Made by a program: the position numbers and the translations under genes | From: Stomorhina lunata | Taxonomy: Eukaryota > Arthropoda > Insecta > Diptera > Rhiniidae | Reading direction: 5' to 3' | Assembly (NCBI GenBank): GCA_933228675.1 | Contig: OW121743.1 | Span: 516,001 to 580,000 of the forward strand | DNA: 64,000 bases | The notes under the pieces: model-generated | The model's database searches: none | Told to the model about the DNA's origin: nothing | Seen by the model: the letters and a program-made list of their open reading frames with translations, nothing else | Shown here: in pieces, positions 11,196-22,590 of the stretch | Layout of the letters: each line of letters opens with the position of its first letter | Position numbering within the stretch: the first letter of the stretch is position 1

Positions 11196-13462
11196 AATAA
11201 TATTTTCATCCCGACTATTTCGTTATTTTTTGAAAAAAAAAAAAAAATTTTCGATAGAAAAATAAAAAAAAAACGGAGTATTTTTACTCCATTTTTTTCT
11301 TTTTTAAAGCATCAGAAATACACAATGAAATAAATTTATATTTTAGTTAAAAGTATAAAAAACGCCAACTCTTTCGACAATTTTTTTTGTTCTGTTCTGA
11401 TCTCTGGTTATAGCAAATAAAATACATATGTGACATATGCTCATATGCGGACCTGAGGGTATTTTGCGCGCATAGAGAAAGGGGCCTAAAAATAAAAACG
11501 CTTTTGTTTAAGAGAGCCATTTTAAAGATTTAACTATTATTTTTTTACCTTATTTTTGACAATTAGTTCCCTTTCTCTATGCACTGTCAAATATTGTATA
11601 TATTATAAAGTCTTTGCGTTCACTTCGGCTGTGCCTCTGCCTTAAGTAAACTTGAAATTGAAATGGGTTGGGCAGATCTTTAGTAGTTATTAAACATGTT
11701 ATATTTTGGTTAATGCTTTTGATTAATGAATAAGTGTGTTCTACTTTTTAAAAATTAAGACATTTTAAGGCGAACAAGGTAGATTGAACCATTTTTAAAA
11801 TGGTTTAATTTCCTTGAAAACTGTCAATGGCACTTTAGAAATAACCAATAAAATGGCTCTGAATAATAATGAACCATATGTAAAATGATTAATGCTTATA
11901 ACACCGAAGTGCTAAATATGATCTTAATGTCTCTGAAAATCAAATGATTCATGAGTCCCCAAGTCCTTCAAAGAACCAGCTTAACACTTGTATACATCTA
12001 CATAAAATTGTTTGTTCGTGCTACTCCTGTTCTTATCAGTTGGCATTAATTCAAAAATTTGTTTATGATTTATTTAGTAACTTCTCAAATAACTTTATGA
12101 TTTGCTGACTTTCATTTTTTACTCGGTTGCTGTATAAATATATAAATTTGATTTTATTTCTTGTTTTTGAACTGGCATTTGTTGTTTTTTCTACAAGTTA
12201 TTTAAAGTTTATTTATGACAGGATTTGAGAGTTTGTTCTAACTATAAGGGTCTAAACTGTATATGTAATACATGTAATCTGTTACAAAAAAAAGGTCCTT
12301 TGAGTAAGATATTTCTTATACATGAGGCAAGAGAAAAAGAATGAAATAATGAAATTGTAAAAAATGTCTATAATTTGATGCCTTTTATTTAGTTGCCATT
12401 CAGATTTTGTACAGAAATTGAAAAATAAAATAAATTTTTATAGAAATGAATGAAGTGAAATGAAATGAAAGAAATCATATGAGTGCAAATTGTAATTTTA
12501 GCATACGGGGACTGTAAATCATAATTTCCACTGTTATTATTTATATGAATGTAGTTACTATGAAAACTAGATGCAAATGATTTATATTCATTCTTAATGG
12601 AGGGTACGAGTAGAGAGATTCCTTTACTAAGCAGGAGCAGGGCAAGAAGCGTAGGGATTTCTCACTTATATGAAAACATGTGTTTATTAATAAAAAATGT
12701 AAGTCAGTAAATAAATTTCAACTTGAGTAATTTGAGTGTGAGTGTGTGAGAAAGTAACTAAGAAATCCCCCTAGTACCCTATTATCCTGTTATATTAAAG
12801 TAATACAAGTTTCTAACTCCCTGGCATTTGTATGCCATTCCACCCATCTCGTTCTTGCGTTGTTGCGTGCAAATATATTTTCCTTTTTTTCCTTTCCCAT
12901 TTTCAATTCCTAGTCCTTTTTTCCGAATTATATTTAAGAACCATTCACACATTTCTCTGGTATTTGTATTAACAATATTTTTATTATTGTTGTAATTTTG
13001 TATTTATATGGTATAATTTTTTCATGAAGTTATTTTCGTGTGCAAATTAGTTTATTGGAATTTGTTGTTTCTTTTTTGTTTTTTTTCCTGTTCTTAAATA
13101 AGTTTATTTGAATTTATTTTCATTTATTTTAAGGGGTTTTTCTGTCAAAGTCTGTGAAAGTTGAATTGAATTGCGTGTTAACATATGATAGTTTTCCTTT
13201 ATTTTAGACGATTTTTTCTTGTATTGGTCTCAGAACATGCGTGCTTATAAATTTATCGCACTTTAGAATTACCTGTAAGGATATATTAGATAAATATATT
13301 ATGTATGTAAATATGTAATAGTTTCTTGGCAGTTATAACATTTTTTCCATTAAAAATTAAAATTGTTGCTTATATAATTTCACATAAACACACAATGTCC
13401 TTTAGGCTGCTGTAGTGTTAATAGGGAATATTTAAAAGAACTTTAAAAGAAAATCAATAATA
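11196..13462. other. AT-rich non-coding stretch
   Basis: No gene or repeat family was recognised apart from the minisatellite remnant at about 11246-11263. Confidence 0.4.
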
Positions 13463-14240
13463 AACAAGTAAGAAAGTGCTATAGTCGGTCAAGCCCGACC
13501 ATTCGATACCCTTCACCACTAAGATTAAAGGTGTTATTTTTCCTGTATAAAGACAAATATTTGCTAAATTTTGCCATCATACAAACATTTTCTCAAAACT
13601 TATATATTTAACCTGTTTTTGTCATTTGGACTTTTATGAGAGCTAGGGTCATATGTGGACCGATTATCTCGAAATTTGGCAAATTGATTACAGTTATTAC
13701 GTATGCAAAAAATATATTTAAATTTCCCATTATTTTCAGATTTACGAGCGTTTTGGTGATTTTTTGTCTTATTTAATGCGTTTTTAAAGAAAAGTTTGTA
13801 TGGGAGCTATGGTCAAATGTGAACCGATTTTAACGAAATTTGGTAAAATACATAAGCAGTATTTGATTTAAGTTTCATGAAAAAATATTGATATTTATGG
13901 CCAATATATGGATTCCGGGAAGTGGGACCTATGGGAGGTACCATAGGTAATGGACCGATTTTGACGAATTTCAATAGCCATGGTCCCATTATCAAAAAAA
14001 TGATCTTTTCAAAATTTCATCAAATTATCTTTAGAATTGCGACCTGTAGTTTGATTACAAGGTTTACATGGGGGTCCAGCCAGCCAGACGGACGGACGGA
14101 CATCGATAAATCGACTCAGAAAGCAATTCTAAGCCTATTGATATACTAAAAGGTGGACAATATTTCCATGCGTTACATACATCAGCACAAACTTATTATA
14201 TCTTTCCACCTATGGTGGTGAAGGGTATAATAAACTCGTA
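13463..14240 (-). mobile_element. mini-me/Helentron-like non-autonomous element, copy A
   Basis: It starts AACAAGTAAGAAAG, followed by a short hairpin (GTCGG 13484-13488 pairing with CCGAC 13495-13499) and ATACCCTTCACCAC. The right end carries the reverse complement GTGGTGAAGGGTAT. The interior has TATGGGAGCTATGGTCAAATG-like repeats (typed here in part) and a short GACG run (CGGACGGACGGAC near 14090). The layout fits the mini-me/DINE-like group of Diptera: a terminal hairpin, subterminal inverted repeats and a GTCY-type microsatellite. The small frames 13922-14149 and 13813-13995 are shadows. Confidence 0.65.
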
Positions 14241-15684
14241 CTTATAACATACATACATATAAATAAACTATTAAGTTTGTAAAGCGAAAAGCTTTATTGA
14301 TGCGATTGCCTATGCTTCATAAAAATCGCAACAGTCTCAAAGCTTTAAATAGAGCTTTTTACTTGACATAATTAATAATTTTATATATTGTACATAACAT
14401 CAGACTTTAAATAAAATTATTCAAAAAACTTCCAATTTTAATTACTTGCTTTTAACTAGTCTTTATATATGACTTTTAAGAACCTTTGATGTAATAAGTT
14501 ATTCTTTATGGAAATAAATGGACTTTAGGCAAAAGCTCATATTTAGTTTGACATGAAAGCTTAAATTTAAGCTTAATACTTATCATTGCTTTTAACTTAG
14601 ATTTGTTTAAAAAAAATATACTTTTATGCTAACAATCTTCATGTGTACACATAAAAGTTTCAAAAGCTTTAAAGCTCTATCAAAGCTTTTTGTACATAAA
14701 TGTTCGATTTGCTTATTAAAAACTTCTAATCATAATTTTACAAAATTTATACTAATTTTTTATCCAATTTACCAAAATTGTTTCCTGGAAGCCTTTAGAA
14801 AATCTTCCATTAATGACTGTATACAAAATTTATGTAACCTGCTTTTTTATGGTATAATCCTAAAATGTAAATTTATGCCTTCCTAATATTGATGGTTAAA
14901 TAACACGCATAACATATTACTTATCCCCATAAAAAAAATTCTAGACATCATTTTTTATATCCTCAAAGTCTATTTACCAGGCACACATACACACATACAT
15001 ATATTTGCTCCTATTGGTTTAATGAATAAAATGTGTGAATAGGAAAATATGTGAATAATAAAATAGAGGAAATTGACAATTGTAACAGGTCCCTCTGGTG
15101 GAAATCTATACTCCAATTCTCTAGTTCGATATGTTTCAATGATGAAATAAATTGGTTAATAAATATTTATTGAAATTTACCATGATGTCTGTCTGTTTGA
15201 GAAAGAAATTAAATATATTTATTCGATAAAAAATGTTTATTAGTATTCTTTATAGGTTTAATTAAATACAATAATGTATTATTATGTAATAGGCTCATTA
15301 GCTTGTTTCGGAATTGGTTTTTGGTAAAAATATATTATATAGGTCAGATAAGAGTGTTACTAAATACAATTTATTTGTTTCAAATTAAAATAACATTCAA
15401 AGAACCAGTGGGTATGTCTACCATTGATAACTTTGAGAACTTTTCTGTTTTGATATTTTTAACTTAAATATTATTTAAGAAAGGCTTTAAAAAAAGTTCG
15501 CTGACTTGATATACAACTTTCATAAATTGAATTGAAAGAGGTTCTGTATGCAGTAAAAACTTTTTAATTTATTCTTCCATTACATAACAAATCACAAAAA
15601 GCTTTATATAGTTGTTGCTTAAAAGCTTGTTTTAGTTGTATTAACGAAAAATTTGTAACCTTTATGGTTAATATGACAATATTT
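14241..15684. other. AT-rich stretch dense in AAGCTT-like words
   Basis: Many AAAGCTTT and related words occur, as in the neighbouring foldback element, but no bounded repeat could be drawn. The 86-codon frame at 14626-14886 has no recognisable feature. Confidence 0.35.
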
Positions 15685-16453
15685 CAGCTCTATTGCTCAA
15701 TGTGTTAACTTTTACAAAAGAGCTCTTGAGCTTTCACACCGACGTACTATGTTTGAGCTAGAGGCAAATATGTTTGTCCTGTTCACACTTACATAATTTT
15801 GACTTTGTTAAGCCAGTGTGGTCTTTTCAAAGTCAGTGCTGCCAGATTAGAATTTGTTGCTCTATTAAATAAAGAATTCTCTAATATATGAAGAAAAATT
15901 TAAGTCTGGCAACCCTGACTGTAAGAGCTTTCAAAGCTGTTTGTCACAAATGCATATATTAATGTATGTGTTTTTGGACAGGTCTGGTTTATATATATTA
16001 TTATTTAGTTTTAGAAATTTAATATTTTTTTTAATTGATAAAATTAAACTTTAAAAAAGCTGTTAGTAAAACATTTTTAAGCTTTCTCGTTTTTTTTAAG
16101 CATTTTAGTTATATTAACAAAAGTTTTTGAGAAAGACTTAAAACCCTTTGCTCAAAAAATAATATTTCAAAATTAAAATTAATCAGACCTGTCTAAAAAC
16201 ACATACATTAATACTTGCATATGTGGTTAACAGCAACAGTCAGTGTTGCCAGATTTAAATTTTTCTTTATATATTACAGCATTATTCATATAATAGAGCA
16301 AAAATTCTTAGCTGGCAACACTGACTTTGAAAAGACCACTGACTTTGCAAGGACAACTTTACGTAAGTGTGGCGGGACAAACATAGTTGCGTCTGTCGGT
16401 GTGAAAGCTCAAAAGCTCTTTTGTAAAAGTTCGCACATTTTGCTGTAGAGCTG
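15685..16453. mobile_element. Foldback element with about 300-bp inverted arms
   Basis: The left arm 15685-15986 and right arm 16184-16453 are diverged reverse complements around a spacer of about 197 bp. Matching landmarks are CAGCTCTATTGC against the right-end CTGTAGAGCTG, CTTTTACAAAAGAGCTC against GAGCTC-like AAAAGCTCTTTTG, and GGACAGGTCTG against CAGACCTGTC. Each arm also has an inner pair: GTCAGTGTTGCCAG with CTGGCAACACTGAC about 85 bp apart in the right arm. There is no coding capacity. The ORF at 16215-16448 is a shadow. Confidence 0.85.
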
Positions 16454-18344
16454 GATGGCTCTGAATTAAATCTTGTTTTTTATAACGTAAAAAAGCTGTG
16501 AGTTAATTAGTAGCTTTTTATATCATTGCAATAAGCTTATTTTCATTGACTAATAATATTTAGAACTTTTGTTTTTATTTCCTACTCAAAGTTACTCATT
16601 TTTGGATGAAACTTTAAAACTCGCAAATTGAAAACTCCATTTTAAGAAGCTAAATTTTATTTAATTTTATATTGTTTACATTTTTTTGACAATAATTTCA
16701 GATTCTTTGTGATTTTAAATATTTTTGCCATATTTTCTTTCTTAAACACAAAATTTCACTTTTTCTTTTCAATAAGGAAATCACCCGCTGTTTAACTTAA
16801 GTAAATTTCCTTTGTTAGTAGAAAATGATTTTAAATGTTTTTCTTTGCTTTCGATTTTCTTCTTAAATTTCATAAATATTTCTGAGATTTTCTTTACATT
16901 TTCTTATAATATTTAAAGAATTTTCAGTATTTTTACTTTACTATTATTATCATCAATTTATCCAGTTAAATTTTCAAATATAGGAGAAGGAAGCTTTTAA
17001 AAGCTTTGGAACTAAATTTATTATAAAAACAGCTCAAGGGTCAATAATTGCATATAAATTGCGTGATCTTAGAAATTCATTCCCTTTTTAATTAAAATTT
17101 TATACTTTGGCATTCATTGGCTTTTGGATTCTTGTAAACCTGAAACGCATAAATTAAAAGCAACAAAATCATTAAATTGTTTTATGAATATTTTTTTGGG
17201 GTTGTTTCTATTTTTTATATTAAGGATACGAGAGTATTTTCTAGTCTAGAATTTTATGTAGAATTTTTTTGCAGCTTAAATCTTCAAAAGTCTTTGTTAT
17301 TTTATTAAATATATGACTCTTAAGTGTTTAACAAAAGAAAAATGTCATTCTCCAGCGCAGTCTTTGGTTTTGTTGGTTACATTGAAAAACAAGCAATAAA
17401 TTTTACAAAAAGGATTTCAAGGAATTAAATAAGATTCTTTGCAAAAGTGTTCTTCACTCGGAAGGTATGAATAAAAATAATATACCTTAAGAATTTGCTG
17501 CTGAGATTTGGAAGAATTTTTAAAAAAGCTTTTAATATTAAAGTCTGATTAAAGAACAATTTAAAATTTAAATTTGTCCATTAATGTTTAGTCTATAAAC
17601 TTGTTCATGATTGAGTTTATAGTTTTTTAATCTTAATCTGTAGCCCTAAAACCCTTTTCATATATTTACGAAATCCTAATAATTGCATTTGTTATTCTAC
17701 GTTTATGCAAATTTGTTTTTGAATGTTATCCTTTTTGTCATTTCTTTATAAATATTTAAAATCAAAACTAGTCCTTGTTAAAATATCTAAATAATTGCGA
17801 CAACTTTTTTGTTTTCAAACAAAATAATAAAGTTTGTTTTGTTGATTCTTTAGGAAATTGTAAAAGTTTTCAAATTTTATTTGATGCTTTGGTTACAAAT
17901 CTTTATAGACTGCAAAATATACAAACACAAAATAAAAAAAAAGGAAATGTATTTTGATAATAAGCCTTTACACTCACAGAAAATATAAAATCGTTTGAGA
18001 AGGAAGGCCCAAGCCAAAATAAAATAAGGGAAAATCAAGTTTTACCAATATTTCTTCTTTTTGTTTATAAAATCCTTATTTAGAGTTTCCTTTTCGCTTT
18101 TATAAAATTGATAACTAGAGTTTATTTGTTTGTTCTGGTGTCCTTTTTTGCGGCTGAAACACCTTCTCTTTCATTTCTCAATGCCACAAGAAAAATCTTT
18201 ATTGTAAAAAGTTTTTCAATAACTAAAAACGTTTATTGTTTTTTTGAGGGCGTTAAAGAATTTTGAGGAACCCTTTTTTCAGAGGGCAACAAAATAAAAA
18301 CCAAAAGCTTTTTTTATTATATAAAAAATAAAATTTATTTAAGT
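16454..18344. other. AT-rich non-coding stretch
   Basis: No gene is visible. The right end lies beyond the poly(A) signal of the cuticle gene. Confidence 0.4.
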
Positions 18345-18350
18345 TTTATT
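18345..18350 (-). terminator. Poly(A) signal of the cuticle gene
   Basis: AATAAA on the minus strand, about 61 nt past the stop codon of the cuticle gene. Further AATAAA-like words follow at about 18325-18335. Confidence 0.65.
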
Positions 18351-18410
18351 AACATCAATACTAGGGCGGTAGAGTGAGGCGGGGAGGTTGATTAAAGCGG
18401 TCTACTTAAA

Positions 18411-19865
18411 TTAATGAAGTCTGCCATAATTGTAACCTTGGCCTTGTTGGGGTGGCAAGTAGCTGGCACTGGGGGCACGAACATTAGCAGACGAATGATG
18501 ACTAGCAGCTGCATGATGGCCTCCACCAGAATAGCTGGAGGGTGAACCATAAGCAGCACCAGCACCAGAGCCATGTTGATTGCCACCACGTTGATGCAAA
18601 TGCAAAGTTCTAAGTTTTCAAAGGTATTACAATTTAATTATTTACATTTTCTTATTTTTAAAACAAAATTTAAACTTACTCTTGAATTTCACGAGGAATT
18701 GGTGGTGGAGTGGGCAAATGATCACCTTCGGCATGGAATCCATTTTTGTCAGCCTTATAGTTGACGGAGTAAACTTTGCCGTCATCGCCAGTATAAGAAT
18801 AGGAGCCAGCAACATCTAAAGAACCGCCGGGCCAAGTGCCTTGGAAGTGACCGGTTTCGTCCCGTTTAATGCCATTGCCAGTTTCAAAACTTTACGAAAG
18901 AAAAGAAGGATTTAGAATGAACTTAAATGCATGGAATTCCTGGAAGAACACTATTTTTGAAACAAATATTGTGCCAAAAGCTTTCGTTAAAAACACTTTT
19001 TATGAAAATGATCAGAAAAATTTATAAAATCAACAAAAAGGTATTTAGGCTTAAATAAGTTTTTGAATTTTTGCTCTAAAGTAGACCTGTCCAAATGCAA
19101 ATACATTAATATTTGCATTTGTGGTAAACAGCTTTGAAGGCTCTTGCGGTCAGTGTTGCCAGATTTAAATTTTTCTTCGTATATTCGAGCATTCTTCATA
19201 TATTAGAGCATAAAATTATAATCTGGCGCTACTGACTTTGAAAGTTATGTAAGTGTGAGCGGGACAAACATTGTTGCGTCTAGCTCAAACATTGTGTGTC
19301 GGTGTGAAAGCTGAAAAGCTCTTTTGTAAAAGCTAAAAGCTCTATTGTAAAATAAATAAACATTTTTTAACAAAAAGCTTTGTTAAAATTTTTTTGTAGA
19401 AAGCTTTTAATAAATTAAAGTTTAGAAAGAAGTTTTCTTTTTTGGAAAACTTTAAGCTTTTAAAAATTCTTACCCAAAGTTGTAGTTGCCACTGCCGTCA
19501 TTGGTATAGTCGTTTCTTAGAATGGGGATCTGAGCCGCAGCTTTATTATGACCATACTGAGAGGCTGAGTGCAAGGGAGCTGGAGCGGCAGCAGCATAAT
19601 GGTGACTAGCACTGGGAGCACTACCACTGACACCGTGATAACGAGGATATTGGCTGGAACCAGCAGCGCCTGTGGCAGCAAAATTAGGGGGCAAATATTT
19701 GTTGGAAGGTCTGCCTGCAGCAGCAACCCCTAAACACACGGCAACTGTGACAATACACACAAACTGAGAATGAAAAGAACACAAACACACACAAATTTTA
19801 TTTTATTTGTTTAACTCAATTATCCTTTATATATTTTTTTTGCAACATATCCTTACAAATTTCAT
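18411..19865 (-). CDS. RR-1-type cuticle protein, four exons
   Basis: A secreted structural protein of the insect exoskeleton with a Rebers-Riddiford chitin-binding domain. Exons on the minus strand are 19865-19857 (ATGAAATTT, then GTAAGG), 19763-19474 (after TTCTCAG, before GTAAGA), 18889-18680 (after GTAAAG, before GTAAGT) and 18609-18411 (after ACTTAG, stop TAA). They total 708 nt and 235 residues, with phase kept at every junction. Residues 1-20 are a signal peptide (MKFFVCIVTVAVCLGVAAA). Residues 21-90 are rich in Ala, Ser, His and Pro. Residues 95-160 hold the chitin-binding region: SGNYNFGFETGNG, GSYSYTGDDGKVYSVNYKAD and NGFHAEGDHLPTPPPIP. The tail is rich in His, Gly and Gln. The 9-nt first coding exon is typical of this family. 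Intron 2 (584 bp) holds a half foldback element. No exact orthologue is named. Confidence 0.93.
19083..19350 (+). mobile_element. Half copy of the foldback element, in a cuticle intron
   Basis: It matches the right arm of the 15.7-16.4 kb foldback element in the same orientation: AGACCTGTCCAAATGC, CAGTGTTGCCAGATTTAAAT, GTGTGAGCGGGACAAACAT and GTCGGTGTGAAAGCT. No left arm is present. It lies in intron 2 of the cuticle gene (18890-19473), between intact splice sites. Confidence 0.8.
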
Positions 19866-19952
19866 TATGTTATTTGTTGTTTGAATTATTTTTGTTGTAT
19901 AATGATGAAATGTTTGTTGGCAACTAATAACTTCTTAGCTCGTCTTGGCCAA

Positions 19953-19959
19953 TTTTATA
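19953..19959 (-). promoter_or_regulatory. TATA box of the cuticle gene
   Basis: TATAAAA on the minus strand, in the context GGCTATAAAATTGGCC. It lies about 90 nt upstream of the ATG at 19865, so transcription would start near 19930 and leave a 5' leader of about 60 nt. A strong TATA close to a tiny first coding exon is usual for cuticle genes. Confidence 0.65.
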
Positions 19960-19965
19960 GCCAAA

Positions 19966-22250
19966 CACATCATAAATCTGAAAAAACAATTCTATCTTAT
20001 TGGTTTATTAGATTTTTGAATTTTTGTTAATTCTCTCATATTTTCTAGTTCATTTTAGTCTTCTTCGTTTGTTATACTTTGGCTTTTTTTAACTATTGAA
20101 ACTTAATGATGATAATGATGATGGCAAACTTCATTATTGTCTTTCAACATTAGAACAATGAAATGGATTTTTTTTTGTTGGTTTTGCAAAACAATTCATA
20201 ATCGAATTGTTTTAGTGTTTAGTAGTAGATAAGTTTGTAGAATTTTGAAAACAAAAAAATTATTTAAAAATTTTTGAAAAGATTCTTCTTTGTTGTGGCG
20301 TTTCTTTGCCATTATTACGTCAATTAAAACTGAACATCAATTATTATTGCAGCGTAACGATTTGAAGATTGCGTTGGCGCTTTTTTTTTTCTTTTCCCAA
20401 AAAGTGTAACTAATTTGGCAGTTTTGGTTTTTATAATTAAAATATTATCTTTGTATTCATATAAAATTTAAATATAATGAAAATAGAAAGTTTATTATTA
20501 TATTTTTATTTGTGAAATATTTTAGAATATTATAAGTACATGTTTTCAGATTTTATCGTTTTTGTTTCAAGTATTTTGACATCACATCTATAACAATTTA
20601 TTACTTTAGATTTTTTTTGCACTTAAAATATTTCATTTGTTGATACTTATTTTCAAATCCGCTTTGATATTTTCTATTTTTAGCAAATAATTTCAAATGT
20701 TTTATTTTACTCATTTTCAAATTTAAATAATTAATATTTTTTTTTAATAATTAATTAATGGTTTAATGTTAGAATTTGAATTGAATATTTTTATTAAAAG
20801 ATGTATTAATTAAATTAATAGTTTAGAAATGTTTATTGTTTAAAAAAAACATAATTATATATAAAAAATAGGAAATGAAAAAGTCTTAATTATCAAAAGA
20901 TTACACTGTAAAACAAAAATACTTTTGTTTTAAGTTTTAGCTAATTTGAATCCACCGATGAGCAATTGCATTAGGGTTTTCGATTAAGTCTTATTTATGA
21001 ACGTTCTTGTTCTTGTAACTCACAGAAATATTAGTCTGACACCCACCGATTGCCCGAGAATCACTTTCTAAGTCTTCTGGCTGTCGTGGCAGCTAGCTAA
21101 TGTCTATGTTTATATAACTAAAGCAGCTGACGACTGAATAAAATTTACATCTGTTTTGTTATGGTTAAAAAAAAACTAAATCACTACATATAAATTTCAT
21201 TCAATCGGCAACCCCTTTAGTTGTATAAACCCCACATTAGTCGTCTTCCCTTTATACTAAAATGATCCCTTTAGTTTTTGAATCAAACTGGATCATTATT
21301 TTGGGTACCTTCCATAGGAATACTTTCTGAAATAACAATTTTAGGCCTTAACAGTTACAAATTTAGCCTGTGGTATAGTAATTTTTTTTCTTAAACTGAT
21401 AACACAGCACAACAAAATAAAAAAAATTTCATGTGCTCTTAAAACCATTATACAATTTTGATGTATCATGACTACCTTTGTACAAAAATGGTAAAATTTT
21501 TAAATTCTATGGCAAGATTTTTTTTAAACAAATTTTTTTTAAAATTGCAATTTTTTTTAGACGTTTCTTCAAATAATTAATGATAACTCAAAAACTATTA
21601 GTCCGATATTATTCAGAAAAATTAAGATTTGCGTAGCTTTTAATTCGTCTATATATCGCGTTTCAATCGGATCAATAGTATCGGAGTTATAATAAAAAAC
21701 TTAAGAAAAATATATATTTTTTACATAAAAATGCCAAAAATTTTCATTTTAAAAAAATCATGAAAAATCGAAAACTGCAAAAAACTTCCAGATTTATTAT
21801 TTTATCGCATAGCGTCATATAATATCAACAAAATGAGATATCGACCATAAAAATCGATTAATTTTTTTCGAATTTATTCACAATTTAGTGAATTCGCTCA
21901 TTTTCACAAAATTTTAGTTTTTTGCTTGATATACGCATTATAGCGGGTTTTAAAATGTATGAAAAAAATAAATTTTCCAATTTCAAGAGGTGCATGTCGG
22001 ATTATTGTGAGATTTGGTGAGAAACTTCCACCCACAAAATTTTAGTCGAATTGGACAAGGTTAACACGTAGCGCATAGGCCCCAAATCTGAAAAATAGCG
22101 TTTAAATCGAAAAAAAAATTGACAAATATTCAGTTTTTGCAAAATTAAAGCTATTTATTCCCCCTTTTGCAAAAAAGTGGATTCTAGTTCTTAGTGCAAA
22201 GGCAATGATTTTTCCGATAAGCAATTTTCAATTTACAATTTTCACTGGTC
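19966..22250. other. AT-rich stretch upstream of the cuticle gene
   Basis: It would hold cuticle-gene regulatory DNA, but no site could be assigned. From about 21420 to 22250 the sequence has the texture of a dispersed non-coding repeat (for example TCAATCGGATCAATAGTATC and CACGTAGCGCATAGGCC). No second copy was found in the window. Confidence 0.35.
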
Positions 22251-22275
22251 ACATGTCCTTGAGGACTTGCCGAAG

Positions 22276-22315
22276 ATGACCCAATTCTTGTATTATAATA
22301 TAAGAATTGGGTCAT
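22276..22315. repeat. Perfect 14-bp hairpin
   Basis: ATGACCCAATTCTT (22276-22289) is exactly repeated as its reverse complement AAGAATTGGGTCAT (22302-22315) around a 12-base AT loop. It stands at the left edge of the GACGTCGG-motif repeat. Confidence 0.85.
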
Positions 22316-22590
22316 GTAGGGGATGTTGCATATCATGAGTTAGGACGTCGGCCTAGTAACCCAAAAAACAAAAACTATGTAAAAGATAAAATTTGAATAA
22401 AAACGGATATTCCTTAAAATGGACGTCCTATACTTTGAAATTAGAGAATATGCCACAAGATCGAAGCGCATGGATTCTTAAATATGATCGGCCTTTGACC
22501 CAAGTTTAAAATTTGAAATATTTTCTCAAATATTTCTTAAATGATGTGTCTTTTCCCAAATAGATTCGTAGCTGCACAGCTCATGTAGTA
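22316..22590. repeat. GACGTCGG-motif dispersed repeat, copy 1
   Basis: It contains GAGTTAGGACGTCGGCCTAG followed by TAACCC and an A-rich tract with AAAAGATAAAATTTGAATAA. Copy 2 near 25080 has GGTTGGGACGTCGGGCTAGT and a similar A-rich tract. Boundaries are approximate and no coding frame is present. Confidence 0.5.
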
